DNA of 30,820 nucleotides, from the NCBI GenBank assembly GCA_032718475.1, contig JAUCBJ010008018.1, positions 1-30,820 on the forward strand, read 5' to 3'. The position numbers and the translations under genes were made by a program. A model generated the notes under the pieces. That model ran no database searches and was not told where the DNA came from. It saw only the letters and a list, made by a program, of their open reading frames with translations. Numbering within the stretch: position 1 is the first letter of the stretch; each line of letters begins with the position of its first letter. This DNA comes from Nemertoderma westbladi (lineage: Eukaryota; Xenacoelomorpha; Nemertodermatida; Nemertodermatidae). Positions 8,514 to 18,840 of the stretch are shown piece after piece.

Positions 8514-9978
8514 TGTCGGATCTTCGTTGGTTTACAAAGCAGCAAAGCCAGTCGTTGTGGGTGAGGTGCTGTAGTGGCCGTTGAGCACCAGTGTGCCGGC
8601 ATTTACAGTGTACTGTACGGCTACCAGGCTACTCTTGATGAACAGCAACGAATACAGTATATCAGTATATACGACCGGTACCGTAGCAGCATGCGGCACT
8701 GCAGAGCAGTTTCAGGGTTTTCAAAACAGATTGAAAAGGCACTCATACAACAGTAGCTAATATTTATATAAATGTAGCCACGACCGGAAATCCGTACCAA
8801 AGGTTTTATATCACTTTCAAACTAAAGTTATATTTACAATCGTTTGATAAACCTCTATCAGTGACCATCAATCGGCGGAGCTCGACCATCTCTGATAACT
8901 AGGCAAAAAAGGTGAAAATATCTGTATAATAATATTAATATATTAACTATAATTAATTGCGGCGAGATATAAATTATCTTCTGACATGTGAGTTGCGTCT
9001 GTGGTACTGTGATAGATAACCCATGGTGGTGAACAGGCATTCCTTGGCTTAACGAGCTTAATAGATTCTCCCATTCATTATACATGTTTGTTCGGTAAAG
9101 TCAAGTCAAGTGCAATACAATGTAACCTGCAATAATGGGAATCAGCTTCGTTGGTTTACATTTGAGAGCTTATTTTCTTTTTGTGTGCTGTAGTCCTATT
9201 CAACTCAACATGGTTTATGGTTGTAAGTTCATTGAATTATTTCCTCTATTGACCATCCCCAAGCATACCATACAACGTACACAAACCAGTATGTTTCACT
9301 AACATGCCACACCCACATTGCTGGTTCCCTCCCTACATGCCATGACTATGGTGGTGTATTGCAGAAATTAAGATTGATGTGGTTAAAGGATAAAAGGGAC
9401 TTTAAAGCTACACAATCAATTTGCTTTCCCAATCCCAACAAGGCCTCATAGAGTTAATTGTTGAAATTTTCTCACAAGTTTCGCAATCGTTTTATATTTC
9501 CAATACACCAGGATAATAATGGTGACAATATTTAAAAATATATGAATAGAAGGACCACACCCAACTACAGTGGGGTGGTTGGGCTGTTGTTTCCATTGCT
9601 GTTACTGACGCGATACCAATTAACGACCTGTCAAAAAAACCTAATCACAAAAGGAAATTACCAACAATTATACACACGCGCGTTTATTAATAAACATTAA
9701 TTATTTACGATTAGGACTGCATAGGTCATCCAATGATAGAAACGAACTTAACTTAACTGACTGAAAGCAAATATCCCAATCATTTTGTCCAAATAGTGAT
9801 AGTTGATACAGTTGGTAAACATGCCTTCCACTGGAGCTAATGAATTAATTAGTGCCCAATGTAAGGACTTCTATTCAGTACAAAACTCATTGTTTTCTTC
9901 GCTGTGTCAGGAATTTATCTTCTTTCTTCGCCTCGGCGATGGCGTTATCTCTACACTTAACATGGCTCCTCTTAACAT
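8514..9978. other. Intergenic stretch, no gene seen
   Basis: I see only short frames without recognisable domains, and no array or terminal repeat. An ATG at 9821 opens a frame that runs through the 24-bp array downstream; it is discussed there. Confidence 0.6.
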
Positions 9979-10737
9979 ACCAACCCGGCTCGGTGCCCCG
10001 ACACCAACCCGGCTCGGTACCCTGACACCAACCCGGCTCGGTACCCCGACACCAACCCGGCTCGGTGCCCCGACACCAACCCGGCTCGGTACCCTGACAC
10101 CAACCCAGCTCGGTACCCCGACACCAACCCGGCTCGGTACCCTGACACCAACCCGGCTCGGTACCCCGACACCAACCCGGCTCGGTGCCCCGACACCAAC
10201 CCGGCTCGGTGCCCCGACACCAACCCGGCTCGGTACCCCGACACCAACCCGGCTCGGTACCCTGACACCAACCCGGCTCGGTACCCCGACACCAACCCGG
10301 CTCGGTACCCCGACACCAACCCGGCTCGGTACCCCGACACCAACCCGGCTCGGTACCCCGACACCAACCCGGCTCGGTACCCCGACACCAACCCGGCTCG
10401 GTACCCCGACACCAACCCGGCTCGGTACCCCGACACCAACCCGGATCGGTACCCCGACACCAACCCGGCTCAGTACCCCGACACCAACCCGGCTCGGTAC
10501 CCCGACACCAACCCGGCTCGGTACCCCGACACCAACCCGGCTCGGTACCCCGACACCAACCCGGCTCGGTACCCCGACACCAACCCGGCTCGGTACCCCG
10601 ACACCAACCCGGCTCGGTACCCCGACACCAACCCGGCTCGGTACCCTGACACCAACCCGGCTCGGTACCCCGACACCAACCCGGCTCGGTACCCCGACAC
10701 CAACCCGGCTCGGTACCCCGACACCATCCCGGCTCAG
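9979..10737. repeat. 24-bp minisatellite, 31 full copies
   Basis: The array is a near-perfect tandem repeat of CTCGGTACCCCGACACCAAC plus CCGG (24 bp). Thirty-one full units occupy 9989-10732, with partial units at both edges. The 5' third is heterogeneous, with GTGCCC, GTACCT and GTACCC variants in a partly three-unit (72 bp) order; the 3' two thirds are nearly uniform, as expected from recent expansion. Each unit carries a GGTACC site. The plus frame from the ATG at 9821 to the stop at 10789 would give an octapeptide LGTPTPTR repeat protein. The variants are mostly non-synonymous in that frame and other frames are equally open, so I do not call a gene. Confidence 0.96.
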
Positions 10738-10957
10738 TGCCATGAGGTACCTGAAGAGAAGGTTCTCCTTAAGTACAACAGACCAGTAGTAGATGCTTTT
10801 ATTTCGTTACTGCGAGCTATAAATATATGAATAATAATAATCTTTAACATTTTTACAAAGAACCATTGAACCATATAATAACCATAACCAACCGTAATAA
10901 CTAACATATCACTAAAATATTTCATTCAAGTGCGGAATAATTTTAATATGCATAATA
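10738..10957. other. Spacer between the minisatellite and LINE B
   Basis: AT-rich sequence with no recognisable feature. The 5' end of LINE B probably lies here or just after, but I cannot fix it. Confidence 0.4.
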
Positions 10958-11752
10958 TTGTCATTATGTTTTAATTATAATATTTTTAATAAATCTAACG
11001 CCAGAGCACAAAGCGAAGCAGCGACAGAAGTATATAGAGATAAACCAAACTTAAAACATTTATTATGTAATTTCAACGCCAGTGCCACCCATATAGCACC
11101 TTTGTATGTACCATATAATTATAATTACCGTGCCTTACTTACGAATTGCCATGAACTTATTTACGCCATATTATTAATTCCGTTGTTCGCCAATATTCAT
11201 TTATTACTATTAAAGTGCAATTTACTATATAACAGGTTAGAGCGTCCCATACTGAGTTGCCAGCAAGGGGCTTGTTATATGTTTATGGCGGGTTTATTTA
11301 GAATTGAAACTCGGCGCATATGTATATATCTTGTATATTTGATATTAATGTTTAACAAATATATTTTCTTATTACATTTACATTGTGTAAACGAGGTTTA
11401 TGTAAACTTTGCTGTAAATATCCTAGCCAGTATCTATGGCAACTATATTCGCCCATTTTTGTCGCGAAAGAAAATAATATTATTAAAATCTAAGCCAAAT
11501 CTTCTTCGAAAAACTAAATATAAACCAATTAGACTTTCATTGTTAATTCTTTTACAGATCTTAATACCGCAAGTATTCATCCTAAATCAAATTCACTTTT
11601 TCCATACTATAATCACTGCCACTGCTGTATTAATAGATTTCCTACTCGCAATATGGCTTGTTACAAAACAATACGGTAAATTAGAATGTAGAAAACCCAC
11701 AGGTTTAGTAGGTTTAGTATGTTTAGTATTAACTATACAATTAGCGTCATAA
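10958..11752 (+). CDS. LINE B upstream open frame, hydrophobic, unrecognised
   Basis: A 264-codon open frame precedes the RT frame and lies in the same reading frame, separated only by TAA at 11750-11752. Its first codon is TTG; the first in-frame ATG comes only at about codon 107, so the true start is unclear or lost. The translation has several Leu/Ile/Phe-rich stretches (for example LIYAILLIPLFANIHLLLL) that could be membrane segments. Thymine-rich DNA alone can give this look. In DNA this AT-rich a stop-free run of this length is very unlikely by chance, so it was probably coding. I recognise no zinc knuckle, RRM or esterase domain of the usual ORF1 types. It may be an ORF1, or an N-terminal extension of the RT protein cut off by one nonsense mutation. 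Confidence 0.45.
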   Translation: MSLCFNYNIFNKSNARAQSEAATEVYRDKPNLKHLLCNFNASATHIAPLYVPYNYNYRALLTNCHELIYAILLIPLFANIHLLLLKCNLLYNRLERPILSCQQGACYMFMAGLFRIETRRICIYLVYLILMFNKYIFLLHLHCVNEVYVNFAVNILASIYGNYIRPFLSRKKIILLKSKPNLLRKTKYKPIRLSLLILLQILIPQVFILNQIHFFHTIITATAVLIDFLLAIWLVTKQYGKLECRKPTGLVGLVCLVLTIQLAS

Positions 11753-11884
11753 TTGTCGGTACATAACCGTTTTACTGTTACAGCACACGCCTACAATATA
11801 AAAGTACTTAGTCCCAATAGAAGTTACTCAGGTTCTTTATTTAGTCCACGCCAAACAGTCCCAAGAGTGCACCAAGTAACTCAT

Positions 11885-14800
11885 ATGCTCACACAATTTT
11901 TTATATGTTTAGGTATCAATATAATAGTTTACATATCAGGCAACTTTTTAGCAAACATATTCGCCCAATGCAATGATATAGAAACTAACCCGGGACCTAA
12001 AGGTACACAGCCAACTAAGACGAACAATCGACCTAATACACAATGTATAACAGTAACCGACTACATGACACAAAATCCTAACGGGGTAAATTTCATTTTA
12101 ATCAACACCCGCAGTTTAGTGAAAAATTATGAAGAATTAAAACAATTAATTATGTCTCTTAACCAGTACGCAATAATTGGAGTAACAGAAACATGGTTAA
12201 AGCGGAAACATAGTAAACAATCTATTTCAATACCTGGATATGTACATTACCGTAACGATAGGAGGAAAAGAAAGGGAGGGGGGGTTCTTATTTATATTCC
12301 AGAAAACTTGCCGCATAAAGTAAAGCAGGACATCCAAAATAAAAACTGCAAATCTGCATATGAGTCACTTTGGATAGAAATCGATACCAGTATTCTATTC
12401 GGCGTAGTATATCGACCCCCCAAAAATGTATCTTTTCTTGAAGATTTTCTTGAAGAAACGGAAAATGCACTGAACTACAATTATAGTAATACAATCATAG
12501 CAGGTGACTTTAATTGTGATATGTTAGATAAAAATAATGTGAAAGTGAAGGAACTTGAAAACTATATGATTACTTATAATCTAGACCTACTTAACGAACT
12601 TACCCCAACACGATATGGCAATGGGAAAAACAAAAACTCATTACTTGACTTATACCTCACTACCTCCCATAATAAATCCATTTATAATTCAATAACAACA
12701 CCGAGTGGCTTCTCTGACCACGATTATGTATTATTACATTGTGACACGAAGCTAAGCGCGACACCCACGTCCAAAAAAAGTAGCATAAGAATAACATACA
12801 GAGATTATAAACAGTTCTCAGAAAAAATGTTCTTGCAGGATATATCGCAAATAAATTGGGCCCCACTATACAATAACGCGGACATTGACAAATCATATAA
12901 TTACTTCGAACATGAAATTGAAAACGTACTAAACAGACATGCTCCTATAACAACAAAAACAATAACAGAAAACAGAACTAAGAACACTACAAACAAAAAT
13001 GCATGGGAAACACAGGAACTAAAACAACTAAATAAACAAAAAATGGACTCACTATATATCTGGAGAACAACTAAAACTGATGATGATTATGCAAACTTTA
13101 AGACGAATAGAAATAAATACAATAACTTAAATCGCACATTAAAAAATAATTATATGAAATCAAAATTTGCTGGGGCAAAAAATGCAAAATCACGCTGGAA
13201 AATAATTAACTCAATTTTAAATAAAAAAAGTACGAGCGATATGATTAATACAATAAAAACTAAAAATGGAAAAATTGAACACGGTTGCAAAATAATAGCT
13301 AATATACTCAACTCTACATTTTTAACACTGGGACTACAGACTAGAAATATCACAAAACAAACACTACCTGTTAACACACATACTCCATTGTGCAATGATA
13401 CTTTTTCATTTCACAATATCACTGTAACTGATCTCTTAACCATCTTGGATAAACTAAATACGAATAAATCTGCTGGTCCCTCCACAATTCCCCCACGCAT
13501 AATAAAATTAATTAAGACAAAAATAGCCTACCCATTAACATATATAATAAACCAAAGTTTAACCACATCGAAGTTCCCCTCAAACTTAAAAATGACTAAT
13601 ATTACCCCTGTTTTCAAAAAGGGAGATAGAGAGAATGCTATCAACTATCGCCCAATATCTGTAACATCCACATTTGCTAAAATTTTTGAAACCGTAATGC
13701 TAAACCAAATTGTATCATATATAACTAAAAATAAAATAATCAAAAATAAACAATTCGGTTTTCGCAAAGGATATGCAACTTCTGATGCATTAATTTACAC
13801 TACAGAATCATGGAAAGCAACACTAGATAGCAATAAATATGTGGCCATTGCAGCACTGGATGTAGCAAAAGCGTTCAACTCTTTAAATCATAATATCCTA
13901 TTAAACAAACTTACCCGACTCGGATTTCACACTACTGCCACCAACCTAATAGCAAACTACTTACATGATAGGGTGCAAAGAGTCAAAATTAATAATACTC
14001 ATTCTGACTGGGCTAAAATTAATCACGGCATTCCACAGGGTACCCAAGTAGGACCTATCCTATTTCTTTTATATGTAAATAACATATCCGCCTTCTCTGA
14101 TTTAGATCTAATCCAATATGCTGATGACACTCTAATATTTGCATCACATTCAAATCCTTTAACAGCAACACACAATCTATCTGAACATGTAGACAAACTG
14201 GAACGTAACCTACTAGATATAAACCTAGATCTCAACACGGATAAGACAGAATTTATCTTACTTTCTCCAAAAACCAGAACACCGAGCATAGAAAAAATAC
14301 AACTAAAAACACAGTCATACACAATTGAACAATCCACTTCAATTAAGTACTTAGGCGTTATTATTGATAATAGACTTAACTGGCACGCCCAAATTGACCA
14401 AATTACTCACAAAATGGCCCTTGCAATATCATGCCTACGCAATGTTAAAGGACAACTACCATTGAAGACAAAATTAAATATATATAAATCTACAGTATTA
14501 CCTTACCAAAATTATTGCTCAGATTTGCTAGTACCATTACACAAACAATATGGATATAAACAAAAACTATATGAAATAGAGAAACAACAAAACTTTGGTT
14601 TACGCGTAGTCTTCAGTAAAAAGAATAGGGATTCCACCGGCACAGAACTTCGCACCATTGCTAAAATACCAAATTTACATTCACTGCGAGAATTTAACGC
14701 TTTAAAATTCTTTCACAAATATACGCATAACTTATCCACCCCTTTCAAACACATAGATCTACCATACTTACCAATTACTTTGTTAACTTCTGGTTCCCAC

Positions 14801-15004
14801 AAACTTCTAAACCCACGCACATACAATATTAAAATTCCAAAAACTTATTCAAATCATGGAACTTACAGTTTAACAGTGGCACTTATTAAAATATGGAATA
14901 GTATCCCCACTGAAATTAAAAAACAAGATACATATAAATTATTTTTACGCGACGTAAAAGCAAAATATTTGAAACACTACACTCGATACGAAGAAATAAC
15001 TTAA
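11885..15004 (+). CDS. LINE B endonuclease / reverse transcriptase with N-terminal 2A-like motif
   Basis: The frame is open from 11753; the first ATG is at 11885, giving 1039 residues. Residues 1-38 form a hydrophobic leader ending in the 2A-like motif DIETNPGP (31-38). The EEP endonuclease follows at about 68-290, with VTETWL, AGDFNCD and SDHD motifs. The RT covers about 520-800: KSAGPSTIP, FKKGD...NYRPIS, motif A LDVAKAFN (Asp659), GIPQGTQVGP, motif C YADD (745-748) and YLGVIID. The usual second Asp of motif A (AFD) is Asn665 here. The C-terminal part is the typical poorly conserved LINE tail. The frame is intact to its TAA, so the copy may be recent. The protein would nick DNA and prime reverse transcription at the nick. 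If the 2A works, ribosomes would release the leader after Gly37. Confidence 0.93.
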   Translation: MLTQFFICLGINIIVYISGNFLANIFAQCNDIETNPGPKGTQPTKTNNRPNTQCITVTDYMTQNPNGVNFILINTRSLVKNYEELKQLIMSLNQYAIIGVTETWLKRKHSKQSISIPGYVHYRNDRRKRKGGGVLIYIPENLPHKVKQDIQNKNCKSAYESLWIEIDTSILFGVVYRPPKNVSFLEDFLEETENALNYNYSNTIIAGDFNCDMLDKNNVKVKELENYMITYNLDLLNELTPTRYGNGKNKNSLLDLYLTTSHNKSIYNSITTPSGFSDHDYVLLHCDTKLSATPTSKKSSIRITYRDYKQFSEKMFLQDISQINWAPLYNNADIDKSYNYFEHEIENVLNRHAPITTKTITENRTKNTTNKNAWETQELKQLNKQKMDSLYIWRTTKTDDDYANFKTNRNKYNNLNRTLKNNYMKSKFAGAKNAKSRWKIINSILNKKSTSDMINTIKTKNGKIEHGCKIIANILNSTFLTLGLQTRNITKQTLPVNTHTPLCNDTFSFHNITVTDLLTILDKLNTNKSAGPSTIPPRIIKLIKTKIAYPLTYIINQSLTTSKFPSNLKMTNITPVFKKGDRENAINYRPISVTSTFAKIFETVMLNQIVSYITKNKIIKNKQFGFRKGYATSDALIYTTESWKATLDSNKYVAIAALDVAKAFNSLNHNILLNKLTRLGFHTTATNLIANYLHDRVQRVKINNTHSDWAKINHGIPQGTQVGPILFLLYVNNISAFSDLDLIQYADDTLIFASHSNPLTATHNLSEHVDKLERNLLDINLDLNTDKTEFILLSPKTRTPSIEKIQLKTQSYTIEQSTSIKYLGVIIDNRLNWHAQIDQITHKMALAISCLRNVKGQLPLKTKLNIYKSTVLPYQNYCSDLLVPLHKQYGYKQKLYEIEKQQNFGLRVVFSKKNRDSTGTELRTIAKIPNLHSLREFNALKFFHKYTHNLSTPFKHIDLPYLPITLLTSGSHKLLNPRTYNIKIPKTYSNHGTYSLTVALIKIWNSIPTEIKKQDTYKLFLRDVKAKYLKHYTRYEEIT
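11975..11998 (+). other. 2A-like ribosome-skipping motif (DIETNPGP)
   Basis: The eight codons encode D-I-E-T-N-P-G-P, an exact match to the DxExNPGP core of 2A/CHYSEL peptides, which make the ribosome skip the final Gly-Pro bond. The preceding residues (FLANIFAQCN) are compatible with the helical upstream part. Such motifs are known near the N-terminus of some APE-type LINE proteins in invertebrates. Activity in this copy is inferred. Confidence 0.85.
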
Positions 15005-15290
15005 TCCCAGGAACAGGATATATACTGCACTGTGCTGCATTCACCTTTTTATTAGTTTATTGTTATTGTTATTTGTTTAGATACCAGTAAAGTTGTTAGT
15101 AGTAGGCCCCGCCCCTACTTGATGTCTATGTTTTACGTATATAGTTAGACCCCTGCTGGACAACTGACGCTTATTTCCTTTTTAAATTATCAGCTTGTGC
15201 GACGTTTGTTTGCTAGCTGCCTCCAATTGGTTTACCAGGCGGAGTTTTAAGGAAATAAAAGATGTTTATTATTATTATTATTATATTATT
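15005..15290 (+). other. LINE B 3' UTR, AATAAA and (TTA)n tail
   Basis: The segment after the RT stop holds an AATAAA polyadenylation-type signal at 15254-15259, then GATG and a run of TTA repeats up to about 15290. The simple repeat probably marks the 3' junction of the insertion. Confidence 0.7.
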
Positions 15291-15370
15291 ATGGTTGAAT
15301 CTGAATTGTTTCAATTGAAACATCCAAAGTAATCAGCCAGCCGCGCGTGAAGGTTTGAAGGCAAAATGTA

Positions 15371-15391
15371 TTATTATTATTAATACTTATT

Positions 15392-15422
<31 letters not shown>

Positions 15423-15423
15423 C
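15371..15423. repeat. (TTA)n microsatellite
   Basis: An interrupted ATT/TTA trinucleotide run lies 80 bp beyond the LINE B tail. It could be an independent microsatellite or the scar of an older LINE 3' end. Confidence 0.8.
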
Positions 15424-16099
15424 TGGCTAGAATATGCCTAGCCTATCAATAACGCCTTTTGAGCTTCTTCCTTCTTTCTCGCGCCATCAACAACACAAGA
15501 CTCAACTAACCTTTTAACAAACTTTCAATTGGTTCCAGCATTGTACAGGACATAGCATCAGTAGTAATTATTGTATCAATAAACTTACTATGCTATTATT
15601 ATATTGGGCGTAGTCCCAGCCATTCCACCCTCCATTTTATTCCCAACTCCCATTCGGGCCAGGACGAGCAACTAACCTATTGTATAGCAGCGCCGACTGT
15701 CATAATTTTTTATTCAGTATGATAATGTTACTGTACAGGTACAACTACCATTCCTATGCTTTATGCATAAATACAGCTTGGTTAGCTCTAAGGAACACCA
15801 ACACCCTCAATCGCAACGCATTGCATTGCCTTTTATTACTTTTAATTTAATTTTATGTCGTTATTTCATTATTATATGAAACACAATATCAAAGTCATTG
15901 CGAGTGACCTGAACCCGCAAATTCTACCAAAAGACATCAATGGTTACCAAGGGTTACATATATAACACTAATTTGAATATAAATCGAGGCTTACTCTTAG
16001 AACTAATGAAAGAATATGAATTGATATCGCCAAACATTCGAAAAGTGTAACGATCCTTTCAATTCCCGTACAGAACCAAAGCACAGCTGGACTACAAAA
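15424..16099. other. No gene seen
   Basis: No open frame with a recognisable domain and no repeat array. The last ~100 bp may already belong to the decayed LINE that follows. Confidence 0.5.
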
Positions 16100-17045
16100 A
16101 GTTGAGGAACAAAGCAAAAAAGTTGATGAACTACGAGGCATACAGCTCCTGTTCAACGTGATTGGGTCGGACCATAGCCATAGAGTCGTGACTGTAGATG
16201 TCAGACTCAGTTTGAGAGTCAGCAATCTCAGGACAAGCATGTGAATCAACTATTACTGGGAGAATCTTAGATCTGACAATGCTGCAGTAAAATATGCCTA
16301 CACATTAAAAGTTCAAAAACTGCTGTGAGGTAATGGATGAAGACCAGGCTACTGATGCTATCTACCAGAATATAGCAAAAGCTCATCGTACAAGTGTTTC
16401 CCCCAGAAACCCAATGTGTCATGGCAAGACTCTGACTCTGAGGTTACTTGTAAGAGAGAAGATCTTAGCCTACAAAGTGAAACTGAACAACCAACAGAAC
16501 TGAACAAACACAGCCGAAAACATCAACATTGTTCAGAAAAATAAAACCAGCTATAATAATCAACTAAGGAAGGTTGACGACTTCCAGTACCTTGGGTCAT
16601 GGATAGAGAGCAGTAAAAAACACATCGAAATTAGGAAAGCAAAGGCATGGGAAGCTCATCAAAAATGGATACCATCTAGAAATCAGACTTCTCCTGGCAC
16701 CTGAAGAATAAGTTCTTTCGAACCACAGTGGAAATTGTACTTTTATACGGGGGGGTGAGACCTGGACACTGACGAAATCACTTGAACACCGAATTAATGG
16801 TTGCTACACATACACAAGACTACTGTACTAAGGGCAGCCCTAAACATCAGCTGGAGACAACACATGACCCAAACAATCGCCGAGTTCAATGGTACAATAC
16901 CACCTGTATGAACTATTCTACGTGAACGCAGACAATGATTCATAAGGTATCAGACTGCTGGAGAAGTAAAGACGAGGTCATACCAGATCTACCTTTCTGG
17001 CAACCACCCCCAGCGGGAAATAAGCAACGTGACGGCTGCCCATTT
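16100..17045 (+). pseudogene. Decayed LINE fragment (endonuclease end and RT C-terminal region)
   Basis: Broken plus-strand frames show LINE protein remnants. Bases 16158-16220 read VIGSDHSHRVVTVDVRLSLR, resembling the end of an EEP endonuclease. Bases 16569-16660 read KVDDFQYLGSWIESS followed by RKAKAWEAHQK, a motif downstream of the RT in many invertebrate LINEs. Bases about 16718-16775 read FFRTTVEIVLLYGG, then ETWTL after a frame change. Most of the RT between these pieces is missing, and stops and frame changes are frequent. This is an old, internally deleted insertion of a family distinct from LINEs A and B. No full protein can be made. Confidence 0.75.
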
Positions 17046-17712
17046 TCAATCGGAACTGGGGTTTTCTTGTACATTATTAATTATATTATTTCTACATTAT
17101 AAAGTCTGCCCTCAACAGTCAACACCCGAGCATATTGTATTGCGTAACTTCATCCTTTTGCTGAAACAAGTTGCCAACAATAACGCTCTGGTCGTATGAA
17201 GGCAGCCCAAACCAATGATTCAATAAATTATTCATGAATATCTACATGAATAATTCCACCATATATTCATATATATAATTGGATGTAGATTATCTACATT
17301 CAGTAACGTTCCTGCGTTCTAACGATAACTACTAGGTTTATCCAGGATCATCCGGTGACTTCAACCAGTCAACATTTTATCCCTTGGAAATCTAGGATTC
17401 CTAGATGTGACATCAACTTACTGAAGCGTTTACTTTGCTACACTACTTTATGGTTACATAATTACATCAATAGGCTAATTTTTATTAATATCGTATCTTA
17501 TTACCAGTTAGGGTACTAAGGGAAAATCAAAACTTAATATGTAACCTGTTCTATAGACTTTCGTTTATTGATTTGGTTAGAATAACGTGCCACTATAACC
17601 TGCTTAATTCAATTGATAATTGACAATATATTCGCTAAGGTGAAAGCCCCCCCCCCCCTGTCTCCGCGGTACGGTTATTTATTATTCAGTATATATATGA
17701 CATATATTTTAG
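17046..17712. other. Probable intron sequence upstream of the EGF exon
   Basis: No gene is seen. A run of 12 C occurs at 17647-17658, unusual in this AT-rich setting. The 3' end supplies the acceptor of the exon at 17713 (TATATTTTAG). Confidence 0.5.
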
Positions 17713-17838
17713 GTTTCTATGGAAACCAGTGCACGCAGCTGTGCCATTGCCTAAATGACGGAGAGTGTGATAGTGCGGGAAACTGTTCCTGTCGGAGTGG
17801 TTGGCATGGCGACAAATGTGAGACTCCTTGTCAACCAG
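17713..17838 (+). CDS. EGF-like exon of a multiple-EGF-domain protein (partial gene)
   Basis: The exon is flanked by an acceptor (TATATTTTAG) and a donor (GTAAAC). It is 126 bp with phase 1 at both ends, the classic symmetric arrangement of EGF modules. It encodes FYGNQCTQLCHCLNDGEC, then DSAGNCSCRSGWHGDKC and ETPCQPG. The eight cysteines follow the C-x3-C-x-C-x5-C-x5-C-x-C-x8-C-x3-C pattern of MEGF10/11, SREC and PEAR1-type repeats. Such proteins are usually cell-surface receptors for apoptotic cells or matrix ligands. The exon is one module of a larger gene whose other exons, apart from the one at 22830, lie outside the window or were not detected. The exact orthologue cannot be named. Confidence 0.85.
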
Positions 17839-18125
17839 GTAAACTTGCAATTAGTATTAGTATTAACTAGTAATAGTATTCTTATTAATTATCATAAATA
17901 TATCGTTTTGGAACGATATAAATGCACAGGAATTTTAGACTACAGCATACCATCATTATAGCATATATATCATTTTAACTCCTATAATATAATTGAATGA
18001 TTCCTGTGATCTGAACATTTTTTGTGGACCAACTGGAAAGCCAGCGAACTGAATTGAAACGATTCTTCATTAGATGTAAATGAACTTAAATTACAAAATA
18101 TTTCAATTATTTGCCTTTTCAAAAC
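17839..18125 (+). other. Intron sequence
   Basis: AT-rich sequence between the EGF exon and the 31-bp array. Nothing else is seen. Confidence 0.6.
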
Positions 18126-18840
18126 TGCTTCTAGTTATCCCATTATTCACTAATTCTACTACTAACTGTAATGTTATTCACTAATTCTACCACTAGCTCT
18201 GCTACCATTCACATATTCTACTATTAGCTTTGCCATTATTCACTAATTCTACTACTAGCCCTGCTATTATTCACTAATTATACTACTAGCTCTGCTACCA
18301 TTCACATATTCTACTATTAGCTTTGCTATTATTAACTAATTATACTTCTAGCTTTGCTATTATTCACTAAATATATTACTAGCTGTGCTATTATTCACTA
18401 ATTATACTACTAGCTCTGCTAGCATTCACATATTCTGTTACTTCCAGCATTGTTAATGCTGATTCACTAATTATACTACTAGATTTGCTATTATTCACTA
18501 ATTATACTACTAGCTTTGCTATTATTCACTAATTCTACTACTAAATTTGCTATTATTCACTAATTATACTACTAGCTTTGCTATCATTCACTAATTCTAC
18601 TACTAGTTCTGCTATTATTCACTAATTCTACTACTAGCTCTGCTAGCATTCACATATTCTGTTATTAGCTTTGCTATTATTAACTAATTATACTTCTAGC
18701 TTTGCTATTATTCACTAAATATATTACTAGCTGTGCTATTATTCACTAATTATTCTACAAGCTTTGTTATTACTCACTAATTCTACTTACTACTAGATTG
18801 GCTATTATTCACTAATTCTACTACTAGCTGTGTTATTATT
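18126..18840. repeat. 31-bp imperfect tandem repeat, about 22 copies, with nested duplication
   Basis: The monomer is close to TATTATTCACTAATTATACT plus ACTAGCTTTGC (31 bp). Copies vary by substitutions and small indels. A 91-bp segment at 18315-18405 recurs identically at 18663-18753, 348 bp apart, so a multi-unit block was duplicated after the monomers diverged. A sub-block containing GCTAGCATTCACATATTCTG also occurs twice. The array lies inside the EGF-gene intron. Confidence 0.93.

Larger units (their letters stand above)
10950..15290 (+). mobile_element. LINE 'B': CR1/L2-like APE-type non-LTR retrotransposon
   Basis: The plus-strand element comprises an open frame at 10958-11752, a long endonuclease/RT frame to 15004, a ~250-bp 3' UTR with AATAAA at 15254-15259, and a (TTA)n tail ending near 15290. 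There is no LTR. The gene order, the 2A-like motif near the N-terminus of the RT protein and the RT motifs resemble CR1/L2-group elements described in marine invertebrates. The 5' boundary is estimated. The 3' simple-repeat tail supports target-primed insertion. The clade needs a phylogeny. Confidence 0.88.

Noticed and set aside
9821-10789. A plus-strand LGTPTPTR octapeptide-repeat protein
   Set aside because: The 24-bp period keeps all frames open. Unit variants are mostly non-synonymous in this frame, and the flanking residues show no domain or signal peptide.
15968-16249. A 93-residue minus-strand frame
   Set aside because: It is antisense to the decayed LINE fragment, whose plus-strand frames show recognisable endonuclease text.
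18126-18840. CRISPR-like array
   Set aside because: The 31-bp units are contiguous without unique spacers, in a eukaryotic intron, so this is an ordinary minisatellite.
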